The notes under the pieces were generated by a model, which worked only from the letters and a program-made list of their open reading frames with translations, searched no databases and was not told the DNA's origin. From Sutcliffiella horikoshii DSM 8719 (lineage in GTDB: Bacteria; Bacillota; Bacilli; Bacillales; Bacillaceae_I), in NCBI GenBank assembly GCA_001648575.1, contig LQXN01000060.1, positions 183,478-247,477 of the forward strand: DNA of 64,000 nucleotides, written 5' to 3'. A program made the position numbers and the translations under genes. This document shows, one piece after another, positions 1 through 7,202 of the stretch (position 1 is its first letter; each line of letters starts with the position of its first letter).

Positions 1-906
1 CGGTGAGCCTTCTGTCACATAATGTGTGACATCCGCTATATGGACCCCAAGCTTATAGTTACCATTGTCTAGTTTTGTCACGGTTACCGCGTCATCTAGG
101 TCTTTCGCGTCCGCTCCATCGATCGTAACTATAACCTGATCGCGAAGGTCACGACGATCACCTAGATCTTTTTCGTCAATCTCATCCGGTGTTGCGTTCG
201 CCTGATCGAGGACCTCTCTTGGGAACTCCTGCGGCAGGCCATGCTTATGAATGACAGACAAGATATCTACACCTGGGTCATTTTTATGACCTAGTATGCG
301 GATGACTTCACCCTCGGCACTAAGTCGGCCTTCCGGATAAGTAACTAGTTTTACAACTACCTTATGTCCTTCAACGGCTCCATTGCTTGCACTATTCGGA
401 ATGAAAATATCATTGGCTATCTTCTTGTCATCTGCAATAACAAAACCAAAGCTTTTACTTTCAGTATATGTACCAACTATCTCTTTGACGCCACGCTCGA
501 CTATACGGATAACGGTTCCTTCTTGTCTCGAATCACCCGCAGCCTTTCTGCTTACGCGAACAAGAACGATATCTCCGTGCATGGCATTGTTCAGCTCGTT
601 CGGTGGAATGAACACATCGTCCATATCCGCTTCTTCCGGCATTACAAATGCAAAGCCTTTGGAGTGACCGATTACTTTTCCTTTGATGAGGTTCATTTTT
701 TCTGGTAGGCCATAGCGGTTGCTTCGTGTTCTCACAATGAGACCCTGGTCTTCCATGAACACTAATGCTTTAACGAAGTCTTTGAATTCTTCTGAGTCTT
801 TAATTCCAAATGCTTGTTCCAGTTCTTGTGTGGTCAGTGGTTTGTAGGCTTCTTCTTTCATATAGGAAAGTAATTTATCTACGTGTTGTTGAATTATTTC
901 TTCCAT
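1..906 (-). CDS. rnr: Ribonuclease R, N-terminal 302 codons (3' end outside window)
   Basis: 3'-5' exoribonuclease of the RNase II/R family, which degrades structured RNA and takes part in rRNA/tRNA quality control and tmRNA-linked mRNA decay. The visible part has the N-terminal winged-helix region (about residues 1-70), cold-shock-type RNA-binding domains ('[16 protein letters not shown]', '[16 protein letters not shown]') and the start of the catalytic RNB domain with its acidic metal-binding cluster '[11 protein letters not shown]' near residue 270. The start ATG at 904-906 is preceded by AGGAGGG. The gene runs off the left edge. In B. subtilis it lies downstream of est (yvaK) and before smpB, as the order suggests here. 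Confidence 0.95.
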   Translation of the reverse strand, partial: MEEIIQQHVDKLLSYMKEEAYKPLTTQELEQAFGIKDSEEFKDFVKALVFMEDQGLIVRTRSNRYGLPEKMNLIKGKVIGHSKGFAFVMPEEADMDDVFIPPNELNNAMHGDIVLVRVSRKAAGDSRQEGTVIRIVERGVKEIVGTYTESKSFGFVIADDKKIANDIFIPNSASNGAVEGHKVVVKLVTYPEGRLSAEGEVIRILGHKNDPGVDILSVIHKHGLPQEFPREVLDQANATPDEIDEKDLGDRRDLRDQVIVTIDGADAKDLDDAVTVTKLDNGNYKLGVHIADVTHYVTEGSP

Positions 907-950
907 TATATATCCCTCCTCTTTTCGGGTTATAAATTACTGCAGTACTT

Positions 951-1075
951 GCTGGTGATCTACGCAACTGGCTTCGCTTTCCGAGGGGGGTGCTTGAGCC
1001 TCCTCACTTTATTGCGGGGTCTCAACCTACCACTACCTCCCTTCGGAGTCTACGCCTATTGCTCCAATCACCAGC
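951..1075 (-). repeat. Dispersed core repeat, subfamily B
   Basis: Copy of the dispersed family, between rnr and est. Outer inverted ends are GCTGGTGAT (951-959) and ATCACCAGC (1067-1075). Read on the minus strand it follows the subfamily B core: GATTGGAGCAATAGGCG, a GGTTGAGACC arm pairing with GGCTCAAGC, then GGAAAGCGAAGCC. The flank at 1076-1100 resembles that of the copies at 32058 and 60039. It lies in an untranslated gap inside an apparent operon. Confidence 0.85.
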
Positions 1076-1115
1076 TAGGTTACTTCAATAATAATTAATA
1101 CTCTTTTATTTAGTA

Positions 1116-1856
1116 TTACCAATCCAGCGATTCTAAAAACTCGTATACGTCTTCGTGAAGTTGCTCGCGTTCTTTATCGAGCGTGATGACGTGACCGGAT
1201 TCTTCGTACCATTTAATTTTCTTATCGTCTGATTCCACTTCATTGTAAATAATGTTGGCACTGTCTGTGTTAATCATGTTATCGTGTCGGGCTTGTACAA
1301 CAAATGTCGGCGAATAGATCATGTCTACATTATTCCTCACGTCTGCAATCAATTCCTGCAACGCCTTCAATGTACCCATAGGTGCTTTCTCAAATTCCTT
1401 CATTTCTTGTTCAATCTGCTCCGTACTTTTTCCTTCACGGCGCTTAAACTCGCGCGCGTATTCCAAGACACCTTGATACATAATCTCCTCACTCTTGATG
1501 TACATCGGAGCACACATAGGCACAATACCCTTCACAGGCAGCGTATAACCTAATTTTAATGAGAAAACACCGCCCAATGACAGGCCGACAACCGCAATGC
1601 TTTCAAACCCTTTATCCTTCAGATACTGATACGCCTCCATCACGTCCTCCCACCAGTCTTCAGGACCAGTGTGCACCAATTCCTCCGGTGGGACACCATG
1701 CCCCTTATATTGCGGAGCATGACAGGTGTACCCTCTTTTTTCCAGAAAGCGGCCCATCATCCTTACATCGGCTGAATTCCCTGTAAACCCATGTAACATC
1801 AATACCGCACGATTACCGCCTTCAAACGTAAAAGGCTTTGGCAACTTCACTTTCAT
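1116..1856 (-). CDS. est: Carboxylesterase (Est30/YvaK family)
   Basis: Alpha/beta-hydrolase that cleaves short- to medium-chain carboxylic esters. The sequence closely follows Geobacillus Est30: oxyanion-region 'LHGFTG' (about 21-26), nucleophile elbow 'GLSLGG' with Ser93, the Asp in 'ARHDNMI' near 192 and the His in 'SGHVITL' near 222 form the triad. An upstream in-frame start exists at 1877, but the internal ATG at 1854-1856 matches the family start and has an AAAGGGTG site about 10 nt upstream, giving 246 residues. In B. subtilis secG lies directly upstream; here the matrix island separates them. Confidence 0.93.
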   Translation of the reverse strand: MKVKLPKPFTFEGGNRAVLMLHGFTGNSADVRMMGRFLEKRGYTCHAPQYKGHGVPPEELVHTGPEDWWEDVMEAYQYLKDKGFESIAVVGLSLGGVFSLKLGYTLPVKGIVPMCAPMYIKSEEIMYQGVLEYAREFKRREGKSTEQIEQEMKEFEKAPMGTLKALQELIADVRNNVDMIYSPTFVVQARHDNMINTDSANIIYNEVESDDKKIKWYEESGHVITLDKEREQLHEDVYEFLESLDW

Positions 1857-2065
1857 CACGTCAGAACACCCTTTCATTCACATGTATTTATAGTATCCAA
1901 CTTTTAATCAAATATCAGATATGAATAGTCCGAAAAGAACATTTTACCATAACAGAGTTGGAATAGCTTTTGCAAGGGTTGGGTTAACTACTATTCGCAG
2001 GAAGGTTGACGTTTAAGGGGGTCTTTTTAAGGATCTTGGTTAAATGAATGTTTAGTAGGAGAAAA

Positions 2066-2073
2066 TCGACAAA
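2066..2073. promoter_or_regulatory. Weak Spo0A-box-like site
   Basis: TCGACAAA preceded by A is the reverse complement of TTTGTCGAT, one base off the Spo0A~P core TGTCGAA. It lies about 140 nt upstream of the stronger 0A box before sinI. Support comes only from the match. Confidence 0.35.
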
Positions 2074-2209
2074 AATAATGTTTTTCTTTTTTTAATTTTT
2101 TACCCTAAATTAGTCATTTTACTATTCAAAAAAACGCTACAAAAGGGAAGAACACTGATTTTAAAGACCTTTTATTCCTCAAAGCATTTTTTAAAAATAA
2201 TATAGGACA

Positions 2210-2216
2210 TTCGACA
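2210..2216 (-). promoter_or_regulatory. Spo0A box upstream of sinI
   Basis: TTCGACA is a perfect reverse complement of the Spo0A~P core TGTCGAA. It lies about 32 nt upstream of the -10 hexamer, a place suited to activation from just upstream of the -35 region. B. subtilis sinI is known to be activated by Spo0A~P, so both position and target gene fit. Confidence 0.65.
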
Positions 2217-2224
2217 TTTATCAG

Positions 2225-2253
2225 CAACATTCCAATATTAGTTATTTTATAAT
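2225..2253 (+). promoter_or_regulatory. Sigma-A-type promoter of the sinI leader
   Basis: A perfect TATAAT at 2248-2253 has only a poor -35 (CAACAT, 17-nt spacer), typical of an activator-dependent promoter such as one needing Spo0A~P. Transcription would begin near 2260 and include the whole c-di-GMP aptamer before sinI. Confidence 0.5.
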
Positions 2254-2276
2254 AAGTTCAGGGTATAGGAAGGACA

Positions 2277-2309
2277 ATGGTAGCAATACCAAAGTTGTAT
2301 ATCGAATGA
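2277..2309 (+). CDS. Possible leader peptide (10 codons) upstream of the riboswitch
   Basis: ATG at 2277 preceded by AGGAAGGACA opens a frame reading MVAIPKLYIE and stopping at TGA 2307-2309, just before the aptamer. The 11-mer around its start (AAGGACAATGG) is identical to that around the sinI start at 2450-2460. It could be a leader peptide or chance; there is no direct evidence of translation. Confidence 0.2.
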   Translation: MVAIPKLYIE

Positions 2310-2321
2310 TTCGAAACAACA

Positions 2322-2423
2322 GTCAAAGGCAAACTTGCTGAAAGGCAAGGACGCAAAGTCTACAGATCTAAAATTTGTAAATTAAGAAAAAGCTTTTACA
2401 GATTATGATGGCTGGGCTGCCTG
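2322..2423 (+). ncRNA. Cyclic di-GMP-I riboswitch (GEMM-I aptamer)
   Basis: The aptamer matches the class I c-di-GMP consensus. A 5' strand AAAGGCAAAC is followed by a stem CTTGCT-GAAA-GGCAAG with a GNRA tetraloop, then the invariant GGACGCAAAGTC, then a longer helix (about 2360-2405), then the conserved 3' block TATGATGGCTGGGCTGCC that closes P1 with GGC. It ends 33 nt before the sinI start. No clear terminator follows: a 6-bp AAATAC/GTATTT hairpin (2424-2439) lies next to AGGAGG but has no U-run, so control of translation looks more likely than attenuation. Whether ligand turns sinI on or off cannot be read from the sequence. Confidence 0.88.
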
Positions 2424-2456
2424 AAATACCAAAGTATTTTAGGAGGGAAAAGGACA

Positions 2457-2603
2457 ATGGAGAATGTGACATTAGAAATGACTGAAAATTTAGATAAGGA
2501 GTGGGTAGATCTTATTAATAATGCACTAGAAATGGGTATTTCCTCTGCAGAAATTAGAGATTTCTTACATAATTATCGGAATCATAAATCATTTAAACTC
2601 TAA
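2457..2603 (+). CDS. sinI: SinI-family antirepressor (48 aa)
   Basis: Small antagonist that pairs with SinR and removes it from matrix-gene operators. The 48-residue product has the SinI core 'LDKEWVDLINNALEMGI' followed by 'SSAEIRDFLHNY', similar to B. subtilis SinI 'LDEEWVELMVEAKEANISPEEIRKYL'. The start ATG has AGGAGG at 2441-2446. It is followed by sinR, as in B. subtilis. The unusual feature is the c-di-GMP riboswitch in its leader, with a Spo0A box further upstream. Confidence 0.9.
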   Translation: MENVTLEMTENLDKEWVDLINNALEMGISSAEIRDFLHNYRNHKSFKL

Positions 2604-2662
2604 TTTTGTGAATATTTACGTATTTTCGTTCTAAATATCTAACAATTCCTTCGTTATATGCT

Positions 2663-2668
2663 ATAATA
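2663..2668 (+). promoter_or_regulatory. Likely -10 of a separate sinR promoter
   Basis: TATAAT lies about 25 nt before the sinR start in the sinI-sinR gap. No good -35 is visible. In B. subtilis sinR has its own constitutive promoter between sinI and sinR, so this is expected by analogy. Confidence 0.4.
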
Positions 2669-2691
2669 AGCATGATAGGAAGGTGAAAGTC

Positions 2692-3027
2692 ATGATTGGT
2701 GAACGAATTAAAAAATATAGAGAACAACGCAAAATGTCCATGTCAGAATTAGCAGAACGCGCCGGCGTGGCCAAATCATACCTAAGCTCAATTGAACGGA
2801 ACCTGCAATCTAACCCTTCTGTTCAGTTTCTTGAAAAAGTCTCATCAGTACTTGGAGTATCCATGAATACTCTGTTACATGATGAAGACGAAGAACAGGC
2901 AAAAGAAAACCTTGACCGGGAGTGGTCAACCCTTGTGAGAGAGGCCATGGACTCCGGTGTAACCAAGGAACAATTCAAAGAATTCTTAGAATTTAATAAA
3001 TGGAAAATAAATCAAGAAAATAAATAA
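2692..3027 (+). CDS. sinR: SinR, master repressor of biofilm matrix genes
   Basis: DNA-binding repressor of matrix operons, inactivated by SinI. Residues 1-66 form the Cro/C1-type helix-turn-helix ('SELAERAGVAKSYLSSIERNL'-type recognition region), nearly identical to B. subtilis SinR. Residues about 75-111 ('DREWSTLVREAMDSGVTKEQF') form the SinI-interacting helical hairpin. The ATG at 2692 matches the family start MIGxRIKxYR and has an AAGGTG site upstream; an earlier GTG in frame (2683) would place the start inside that site. It is followed directly by a terminator hairpin. Confidence 0.93.
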   Translation: MIGERIKKYREQRKMSMSELAERAGVAKSYLSSIERNLQSNPSVQFLEKVSSVLGVSMNTLLHDEDEEQAKENLDREWSTLVREAMDSGVTKEQFKEFLEFNKWKINQENK

Positions 3028-3051
3028 TCGCCGACCAGAACTGGTCGGCGA
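3028..3051 (+). terminator. sinR terminator hairpin, first copy
   Basis: TCGCCGACCA/TGGTCGGCGA hairpin immediately after the sinR stop. It lacks its own T-run because a mobile repeat starts at 3054; a second copy with a T-run lies at 3263-3286. Confidence 0.75.
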
Positions 3052-3053
3052 TA

Positions 3054-3261
3054 CATTGTGTAGACAGAGTAATTTTGGAATTATAAATTCTCTGTTGATC
3101 GTAGTGGAAGGAGCGTAGACTCCTGCGGGAGGAAGGGACAGGTAAGACCCCGCAACGGAGTGAGGAGGCTTACGGACCGCCCGCTGGAAAGCGAAGCTCC
3201 TGCAACGAAGATCAACCGTAACTATCTGATATTAAAGTATTTAGGTTTGTCAACAATTTGA
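3054..3261 (+). mobile_element. MITE-like element, subfamily A, flanked by duplicated terminator hairpin
   Basis: About 208 bp with imperfect terminal inverted repeats (left CATTGTGTAGACAGAG, right end reverse complement of the CAGACTGTTGACAAA type) around a core at 3094-3216 (GTTGATC...GATCAAC). No ORF of its own. Both sides carry the same stem TCGCCGACCA/TGGTCGGCGA with different loops. Confidence 0.8.
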
Positions 3262-3262
3262 A

Positions 3263-3290
3263 TCGCCGACCAAGGATGGTCGGCGATATT
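3263..3290 (+). terminator. sinR terminator hairpin, second copy with T-run
   Basis: TCGCCGACCA/TGGTCGGCGA stem followed by TATTTTTAT. It duplicates the hairpin at 3028-3051 across the mobile element. This copy is the likely functional terminator if read-through of the element occurs. Confidence 0.7.
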
Positions 3291-3300
3291 TTTATACCCG

Positions 3301-3504
3301 CTATATTTGATAATTGATTTTGGATGATTTAATAACAAACGTTAATTGCTTTGTTAAGGGGAGGACTCTTTTCACAACTGCCCCTTTAGCTACTGTTGCA
3401 TACTGTGGCGTAAGATCCGTCGCACAGACAGGGCATTCCCAATTAAATGTCGAACAGCTGCTATAAGACTTTTGACTGCAAGTCGGACATATTTTCGTGT
3501 ACAT
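3301..3504 (-). CDS. Small zinc-ribbon-like protein (67 aa), function unknown
   Basis: The product has two Cys pairs, 'CPTC' (residues 6-9) and 'CPVC' (24-27), plus Cys18, the arrangement of a small zinc ribbon, then a basic hydrophobic tail. The ATG has a very strong GGGAGGG site 7 nt upstream, which supports real translation. It follows the second matrix operon on the same strand, and the gap holds an inverted repeat (3521-3529/3545-3553). No specific family is recognised. Confidence 0.6.
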   Translation of the reverse strand: MYTKICPTCSQKSYSSCSTFNWECPVCATDLTPQYATVAKGAVVKRVLPLTKQLTFVIKSSKINYQI

Positions 3505-3520
3505 AAGAGCCCTCCCTTCT

Positions 3521-3553
3521 GTTCATTTAGTGTGTGTGTAGTGGTAAATGAAC
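3521..3553 (-). promoter_or_regulatory. Inverted repeat between matrix operon and zinc-ribbon gene
   Basis: GTTCATTTA (3521-3529) and TAAATGAAC (3545-3553) are perfectly complementary with a 15-nt GT-rich loop. There is no T-run on the minus strand, so it may be a weak terminator, an RNA processing hairpin or an operator. Confidence 0.4.
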
Positions 3554-3576
3554 GGATTTTTTAAATCAATAACTTA

Positions 3577-4398
3577 TTAATTGGTTCCAGCTACGCGATC
3601 TACCTGATTTGCTTCTACATGGATCTTAAAGTCCATTTTTGCGTTTTGATATTCGTTGCCTGCAGTTTCCTTAAGGCTAGTTCCGAAAAGGACATGTACA
3701 TAATGTTGACGGGAAATGGTTTCACCAAACAGAATACCTTTTTCCATCACTTTAACCGGATCATGGGACAATGTCCCTACTGAAGCTGCACTAGCTTTCT
3801 CTAGCTGAGCTTCAATATATTGCGCGCTTACAATAGCGGCAACAGGAGTATCCGCTGCTGCTTCTAGAGTTGCTTCAAGTTGCTCTACATCTGCTTCCCC
3901 TTCTATCACCACTATCTCCATTTTAGCGCCGTATAATTCTTGCAACATTTTCTCAAATTCAAGTTCACTCATATCATCTTCTTCTAAGTATGCTCTGAGA
4001 GAAGAATCAATAAACTCTGCATCTTGCACACCACCTGCATCCTTATTGAACACAAAAAGTGCTGTAGATTTATATTGGGAGAAGTCAATATCAGATGAAT
4101 CTCCATACAGCTTTCCTGTAAAACTTGCACTTAAGCTAATGCGGCGATCTGTACTGTTATTTTCAATTGTCTTCCATTCTTCAGCAATCTGAGACCTACT
4201 TGGAGCAAGGTAGCCAGAGGAGTAATCGAAACTAGCTTGTCCTCCACCGACAATCTCCACAATCGCATTTTTCACTTGACCTTGTGCTTTAGTGCTATCT
4301 GTAAACCATGAATACGTTCCAAATCCCGCTCCTGCCACCAATACCCCTGCCAAAGCTGTACCAAGAACAGCTTTCTTCACACTTTTAATCTTTGTCAT
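3577..4398 (-). CDS. TasA/camelysin-like secreted matrix protein with helical insertion
   Basis: Likely matrix fibre or fibre-associated protein exported by the Sec system and processed by SipW. The start at 4398 gives a signal region 'KKAVLGTALAGVLVAGAGFGTYSWFTDS' typical of the family in position and in the GTYSWFT motif, with 273 residues. Middle residues (about 120-200) are rich in Glu/Ala helix ('SELEFEKMLQELYGAKMEI'), unlike camelysin. A start at 4437 is possible, but 4398 is better because the preceding GGGGGAGG fits it. Last gene of the second matrix operon, 56 nt after its paralogue. Confidence 0.75.
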   Translation of the reverse strand: MTKIKSVKKAVLGTALAGVLVAGAGFGTYSWFTDSTKAQGQVKNAIVEIVGGGQASFDYSSGYLAPSRSQIAEEWKTIENNSTDRRISLSASFTGKLYGDSSDIDFSQYKSTALFVFNKDAGGVQDAEFIDSSLRAYLEEDDMSELEFEKMLQELYGAKMEIVVIEGEADVEQLEATLEAAADTPVAAIVSAQYIEAQLEKASAASVGTLSHDPVKVMEKGILFGETISRQHYVHVLFGTSLKETAGNEYQNAKMDFKIHVEANQVDRVAGTN

Positions 4399-4454
4399 TA
4401 CCTTAATTCCTCCCCCAACAATTTTGATTGCTACCATTTGGTAATATAGTTAAA

Positions 4455-5120
4455 TCAGTCGTTGTTGATTTCGTCCTCATACAACGCACCAAAGTCGATT
4501 TGTTTCGCATCAACCATAACAACCGGTCTTAGAGTAGCCCCTTGAAGGTTGTTGTTCGCGTCCTCATGAAGCTTCACTTCTACGTCCACTTCAAGTTCTT
4601 CGCCATTGGCAAGCGTCATTTCCTCTAGGAAATCCTCGCCATTGTTGTACCAGTCCCAACCGGACATTGTTTTAGTAGTGCTACCCCAAGTGAATGTGAA
4701 GTGATACTGTTCTAACGCTTCCTGTAGGGAGTATGCTTCCAACCCTTTATATGTTCCATTTCGCGGGAAAGCTCTGTGCATATTTTGTGAAGTTAAAAGA
4801 TCTCCCTTGTTATTAACTGCAAATTTCAGTTGACCACGCAACATGACATCTTCAAATGTCATATCCCCACCATGGTCGTTTGAGATAGTGAAATCCGTCA
4901 TAACAGTACGGGATGGAGCAAGGCGAGTGAATGCGTCTCTTTCGAATGTGAATTCGCTGAATCCACTGCCTTCAATTTTCAACTGAGAGTTTTGGACCTC
5001 TCCTGTAACTGCTGCATGGCTAGTAAACCAAGAGTATGTACCAAACCCTGCCCCAACTGCTAATGTTCCAGCAAGTGCTGTCCCGATTAACGCTTTCTTG
5101 ACATTCTTCATGTTTGCCAT
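4455..5120 (-). CDS. TasA/camelysin-like secreted matrix protein
   Basis: 221-residue secreted protein with signal 'KKALIGTALAGTLAVGAGFGTYSWFTSHA', near-identical at the N-terminus to the downstream paralogue at 3577-4398, implying gene duplication. The rest fits the beta-rich TasA/CalY fold: 'LAPSRTVMTDFTISNDHGGDMTFEDVML' resembles the jelly-roll edge of that family. Probable SipW substrate, since sipW is directly upstream (56 nt). The Shine-Dalgarno AAAGGGG is 11 nt before the ATG; an ATG three codons later is an alternative. Confidence 0.78.
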   Translation of the reverse strand: MANMKNVKKALIGTALAGTLAVGAGFGTYSWFTSHAAVTGEVQNSQLKIEGSGFSEFTFERDAFTRLAPSRTVMTDFTISNDHGGDMTFEDVMLRGQLKFAVNNKGDLLTSQNMHRAFPRNGTYKGLEAYSLQEALEQYHFTFTWGSTTKTMSGWDWYNNGEDFLEEMTLANGEELEVDVEVKLHEDANNNLQGATLRPVVMVDAKQIDFGALYEDEINND

Positions 5121-5175
5121 TTAAAAAACATCCCCTTTGCTAATTTGGTTATATGATGGCAAATAGAGTATGACT

Positions 5176-5745
5176 CTATTTGTTGATCCCTAAGTTAGAC
5201 ACTTCTTTTTCTTGTTCGGATCTGATGATTCCTGTTCTTTGGAAAACTTCAATCATCAGATACAGGAAGATCGGTATCCCAATTAATAATATGAACCCAA
5301 CAGGTCCCGAGACGAATTTGGCAATATGGCCAGCACCTGGAATGATATTCGTTTGAACACCAAGGATACTTTCAGGTGACACTTTCCCGTCATCGGCAAT
5401 GTTATTGTTATCACCTTTAGTAATGTAGTAGGTCTTTCCATCTTCTATCGTTGTATCGATGATTCTATGTGTAACCAAAATCCCTTCAGGATGTTTGAAG
5501 GTAATCACATCATTAACTGCAGCTTGTTGATCGGGCTTTATCAAAATGACATCCCCCGCCTCAAAAACCGGCTGCATACTGTTTGAAAGAATGGTAAGAG
5601 GCTTGTACCCAAAAACACTTGGTACCTTTTCGATATCTCCCTTTGATTGAGAAACAAAGTAAATTACTAATCCTGCAGCTACTGCAAGAAAAATAAGGAC
5701 AAGGGTGGAGAGGACTTTCATTATTCGCTTGAACACTGCTACCAC
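5176..5745 (-). CDS. sipW: Signal peptidase I, ER-type (SipW), copy 1
   Basis: Membrane serine protease that removes the signal peptides of TasA/TapA-type matrix proteins. N-terminal TM at about 11-31, catalytic Ser56 in 'LSNSMQP', His93 in 'VTHRI' replacing the usual Lys (the mark of ER/SipW-type enzymes), Asp112 in 'KGDNNN', and a C-terminal TM near 148-168. 189 residues, as for SipW. Downstream lie two TasA-like substrates. A second sipW lies at 7884-8471, so each matrix operon has its own peptidase. Confidence 0.92.
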   Translation of the reverse strand: MVAVFKRIMKVLSTLVLIFLAVAAGLVIYFVSQSKGDIEKVPSVFGYKPLTILSNSMQPVFEAGDVILIKPDQQAAVNDVITFKHPEGILVTHRIIDTTIEDGKTYYITKGDNNNIADDGKVSPESILGVQTNIIPGAGHIAKFVSGPVGFILLIGIPIFLYLMIEVFQRTGIIRSEQEKEVSNLGINK

Positions 5746-5821
5746 TCCTTTTTTTAAAAGAATACTTTTGTTATTTATTAAGAACAGTCATATGAAAATA
5801 AAAGCTGAATAATATCAGCGC

Positions 5822-6262
5822 TTATTCCTCACCATCTTCACCTTCGCCAGTTTCATCGCCAGAGTTATCCCCTTCTGGTTCTTTATCTTCAGAAGTCTCT
5901 TGTTCCACTTTGCTATCTTCCTCTTCGGATTCCGAGCCGGATTCATCCTCTTCCTTCTCTTCCTTAACCGTTTCAGACTGCTCAGTTGTTTCCTTATTAT
6001 CGTCAGCAGGTTTTTCTTTTTCCTCTGCTGATTCCTGCTTTTCATGCTGATCTTTTTCTACTGCTTCTTCTACCTGTTCTTCTTCAGCTTGTAAAGGAAG
6101 GGGAATCCCAAAATCCTCCTCGGTAACAAGCTCGCCCGTAACTAATACTTCAGTAGTGAAGTAGGAGTAGCTATCGGCAATGAGAAAGCTAGCCGAAAAG
6201 ATCATGGTGAAAACAACTAACAGTGACAGAAAAAATCGATTAATTTTATGCTTATCCCCCAT
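5822..6262 (-). CDS. Secreted acidic protein with SYFT N-terminus and Glu-rich tail
   Basis: 146 residues. The N-terminus has a TM/signal region (about 10-30) ending 'ADSYSYFTTEV', similar to the start of TasA/TapA proteins, then from about residue 55 a tail made almost only of Glu, Asp, Lys, Ser and Gln. The ATG at 6262 is chosen over that at 6268 because GAGGG lies 7 nt before it. It overlaps the stop of the LPKTA gene by 11 nt, suggesting translational coupling. The acidic tail resembles that of TapA; it may be a reduced anchor or accessory protein. Confidence 0.65.
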   Translation of the reverse strand: MGDKHKINRFFLSLLVVFTMIFSASFLIADSYSYFTTEVLVTGELVTEEDFGIPLPLQAEEEQVEEAVEKDQHEKQESAEEKEKPADDNKETTEQSETVKEEKEEDESGSESEEEDSKVEQETSEDKEPEGDNSGDETGEGEDGEE

Positions 6263-6947
6263 AAACATTCCCTCTTTTCCTCTGAACCCCTCTAATAGAG
6301 TAATAGATCAATAGAGCCGCTCCTCCAATAGACAACAATATTCCTATGTACATATATGTCCATGTTTCTGTAGCGGTTTTTGGAAGTGAATTTCCACTCT
6401 TCTCTTCCTTATCTTTCACAATTGTTTCTACTTGGCTTTTATCAGTCAAAGAATCAATCAACAATTCCCCATGCAAGGTAACAGCCTGAAAATCATTATG
6501 GGCGGTTTCTAAAAGTCGGATAGAATAAATGATTGCCAAAGATTCATTTGCTGGAAGTTGATCTATCTGCAATGCCTGAATTTCGTCATCCCATTCTGTC
6601 AGGCTTGTCCAATCAATCCTATGGACTTTTCCTAAATGTTGAACTTCCGCCTTCATTTCATAATACTTAAGCATTTCTTGTAGTCTTTGATAATCTAGCC
6701 CTTCCTTCTTCAAGTGAAACTCAAAGCTAGTCGCTATTTGAACAGAACTTTTATTTTTGTTCGTTATGGTGATAACTTTTTCATCCATTTTTCTTGAAGG
6801 AGCCATTTTCAACGGATGAAACAATGTAACCTTTTCCCCTTGCTCTATGTAGAGTTTCTCTTTTTCTGCTGCCTCCGATGATATTGGTGTGGTAGCTAAA
6901 GCAAGCAAAAAAAACGATACTAAAACAACTAAACACCTCTGGATCAA
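6252..6947 (-). CDS. LPKTA-anchored surface protein with TasA-like ectodomain
   Basis: Secreted and probably wall-anchored. The start at 6945-6947 (TTG) is preferred because GGTGAGG lies just upstream; a start at 6968 lacks a ribosome site. N-terminal signal (LVVLVSFFLLALATT), a beta-rich region with 'MAPSRKMDEKVITITNKNKSSVQI', then near the C-terminus 'SLPKTATET', a hydrophobic segment and 'RGVQRKRG', the layout of a sortase signal with LPxTA. First gene of the second matrix operon, preceded by SinR-type motifs. No sortase is in the same cluster. Confidence 0.68.
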   Translation of the reverse strand: MIQRCLVVLVSFFLLALATTPISSEAAEKEKLYIEQGEKVTLFHPLKMAPSRKMDEKVITITNKNKSSVQIATSFEFHLKKEGLDYQRLQEMLKYYEMKAEVQHLGKVHRIDWTSLTEWDDEIQALQIDQLPANESLAIIYSIRLLETAHNDFQAVTLHGELLIDSLTDKSQVETIVKDKEEKSGNSLPKTATETWTYMYIGILLSIGGAALLIYYSIRGVQRKRGNVYGG

Positions 6948-6980
6948 GAACACCTCACCAACTTCCATCCTAACTTTTAA

Positions 6981-7154
6981 GTTCTTTATAATGAACTATA
7001 CCTTGAGTATAGAGTACTAACTGTTCTTTTTAAATATTCAAAATACTCCATTTTTGCGTAATTAAGAACAATTTTCTACTTAAAGCTCCTGATATCTCTT
7101 GAATTCGCAGTTTTTTGTTTTGTATAAAGAAATTATCAATTCAATATAAAGAAC
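6981..7154. promoter_or_regulatory. SinR-type operator cluster and promoter of the second matrix operon
   Basis: GTTCTTT at 6981-6987 and 7023-7029, TAAGAAC at 7063-7069 and AAAGAAC at 7148-7154 match or nearly match the B. subtilis SinR site GTTCTYT. On the minus strand a -10 TATACT lies at 7006-7011 with a poor -35, between the first two sites. The cluster would place SinR on the core promoter. Confidence 0.55.
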
Positions 7155-7164
7155 GATCGTAACC

Positions 7165-7195
7165 ATAAAAAATAGCGGGTCAATTTCTCCCGCTA
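7165..7195 (-). terminator. Terminator of the first matrix operon
   Basis: On the minus strand AGCGGG, a 12-nt loop and CCCGCT followed by ATTTTTTA, just after the LPNTA gene. It separates the two matrix operons. Confidence 0.7.
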
Positions 7196-7202
7196 AATTT
7201 TA

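Noticed and set aside
2424..2439. Intrinsic terminator between aptamer and sinI
   Set aside because: The 6-bp hairpin is weak and is followed by one T and the ribosome site, not a T-run.
5815..6045. Lys/Arg-rich frame opposite the acidic protein
   Set aside because: It lies in another frame of the same strand within the Glu-rich coding region; its composition reflects GAA/GAG shifted to AAG/AGA.
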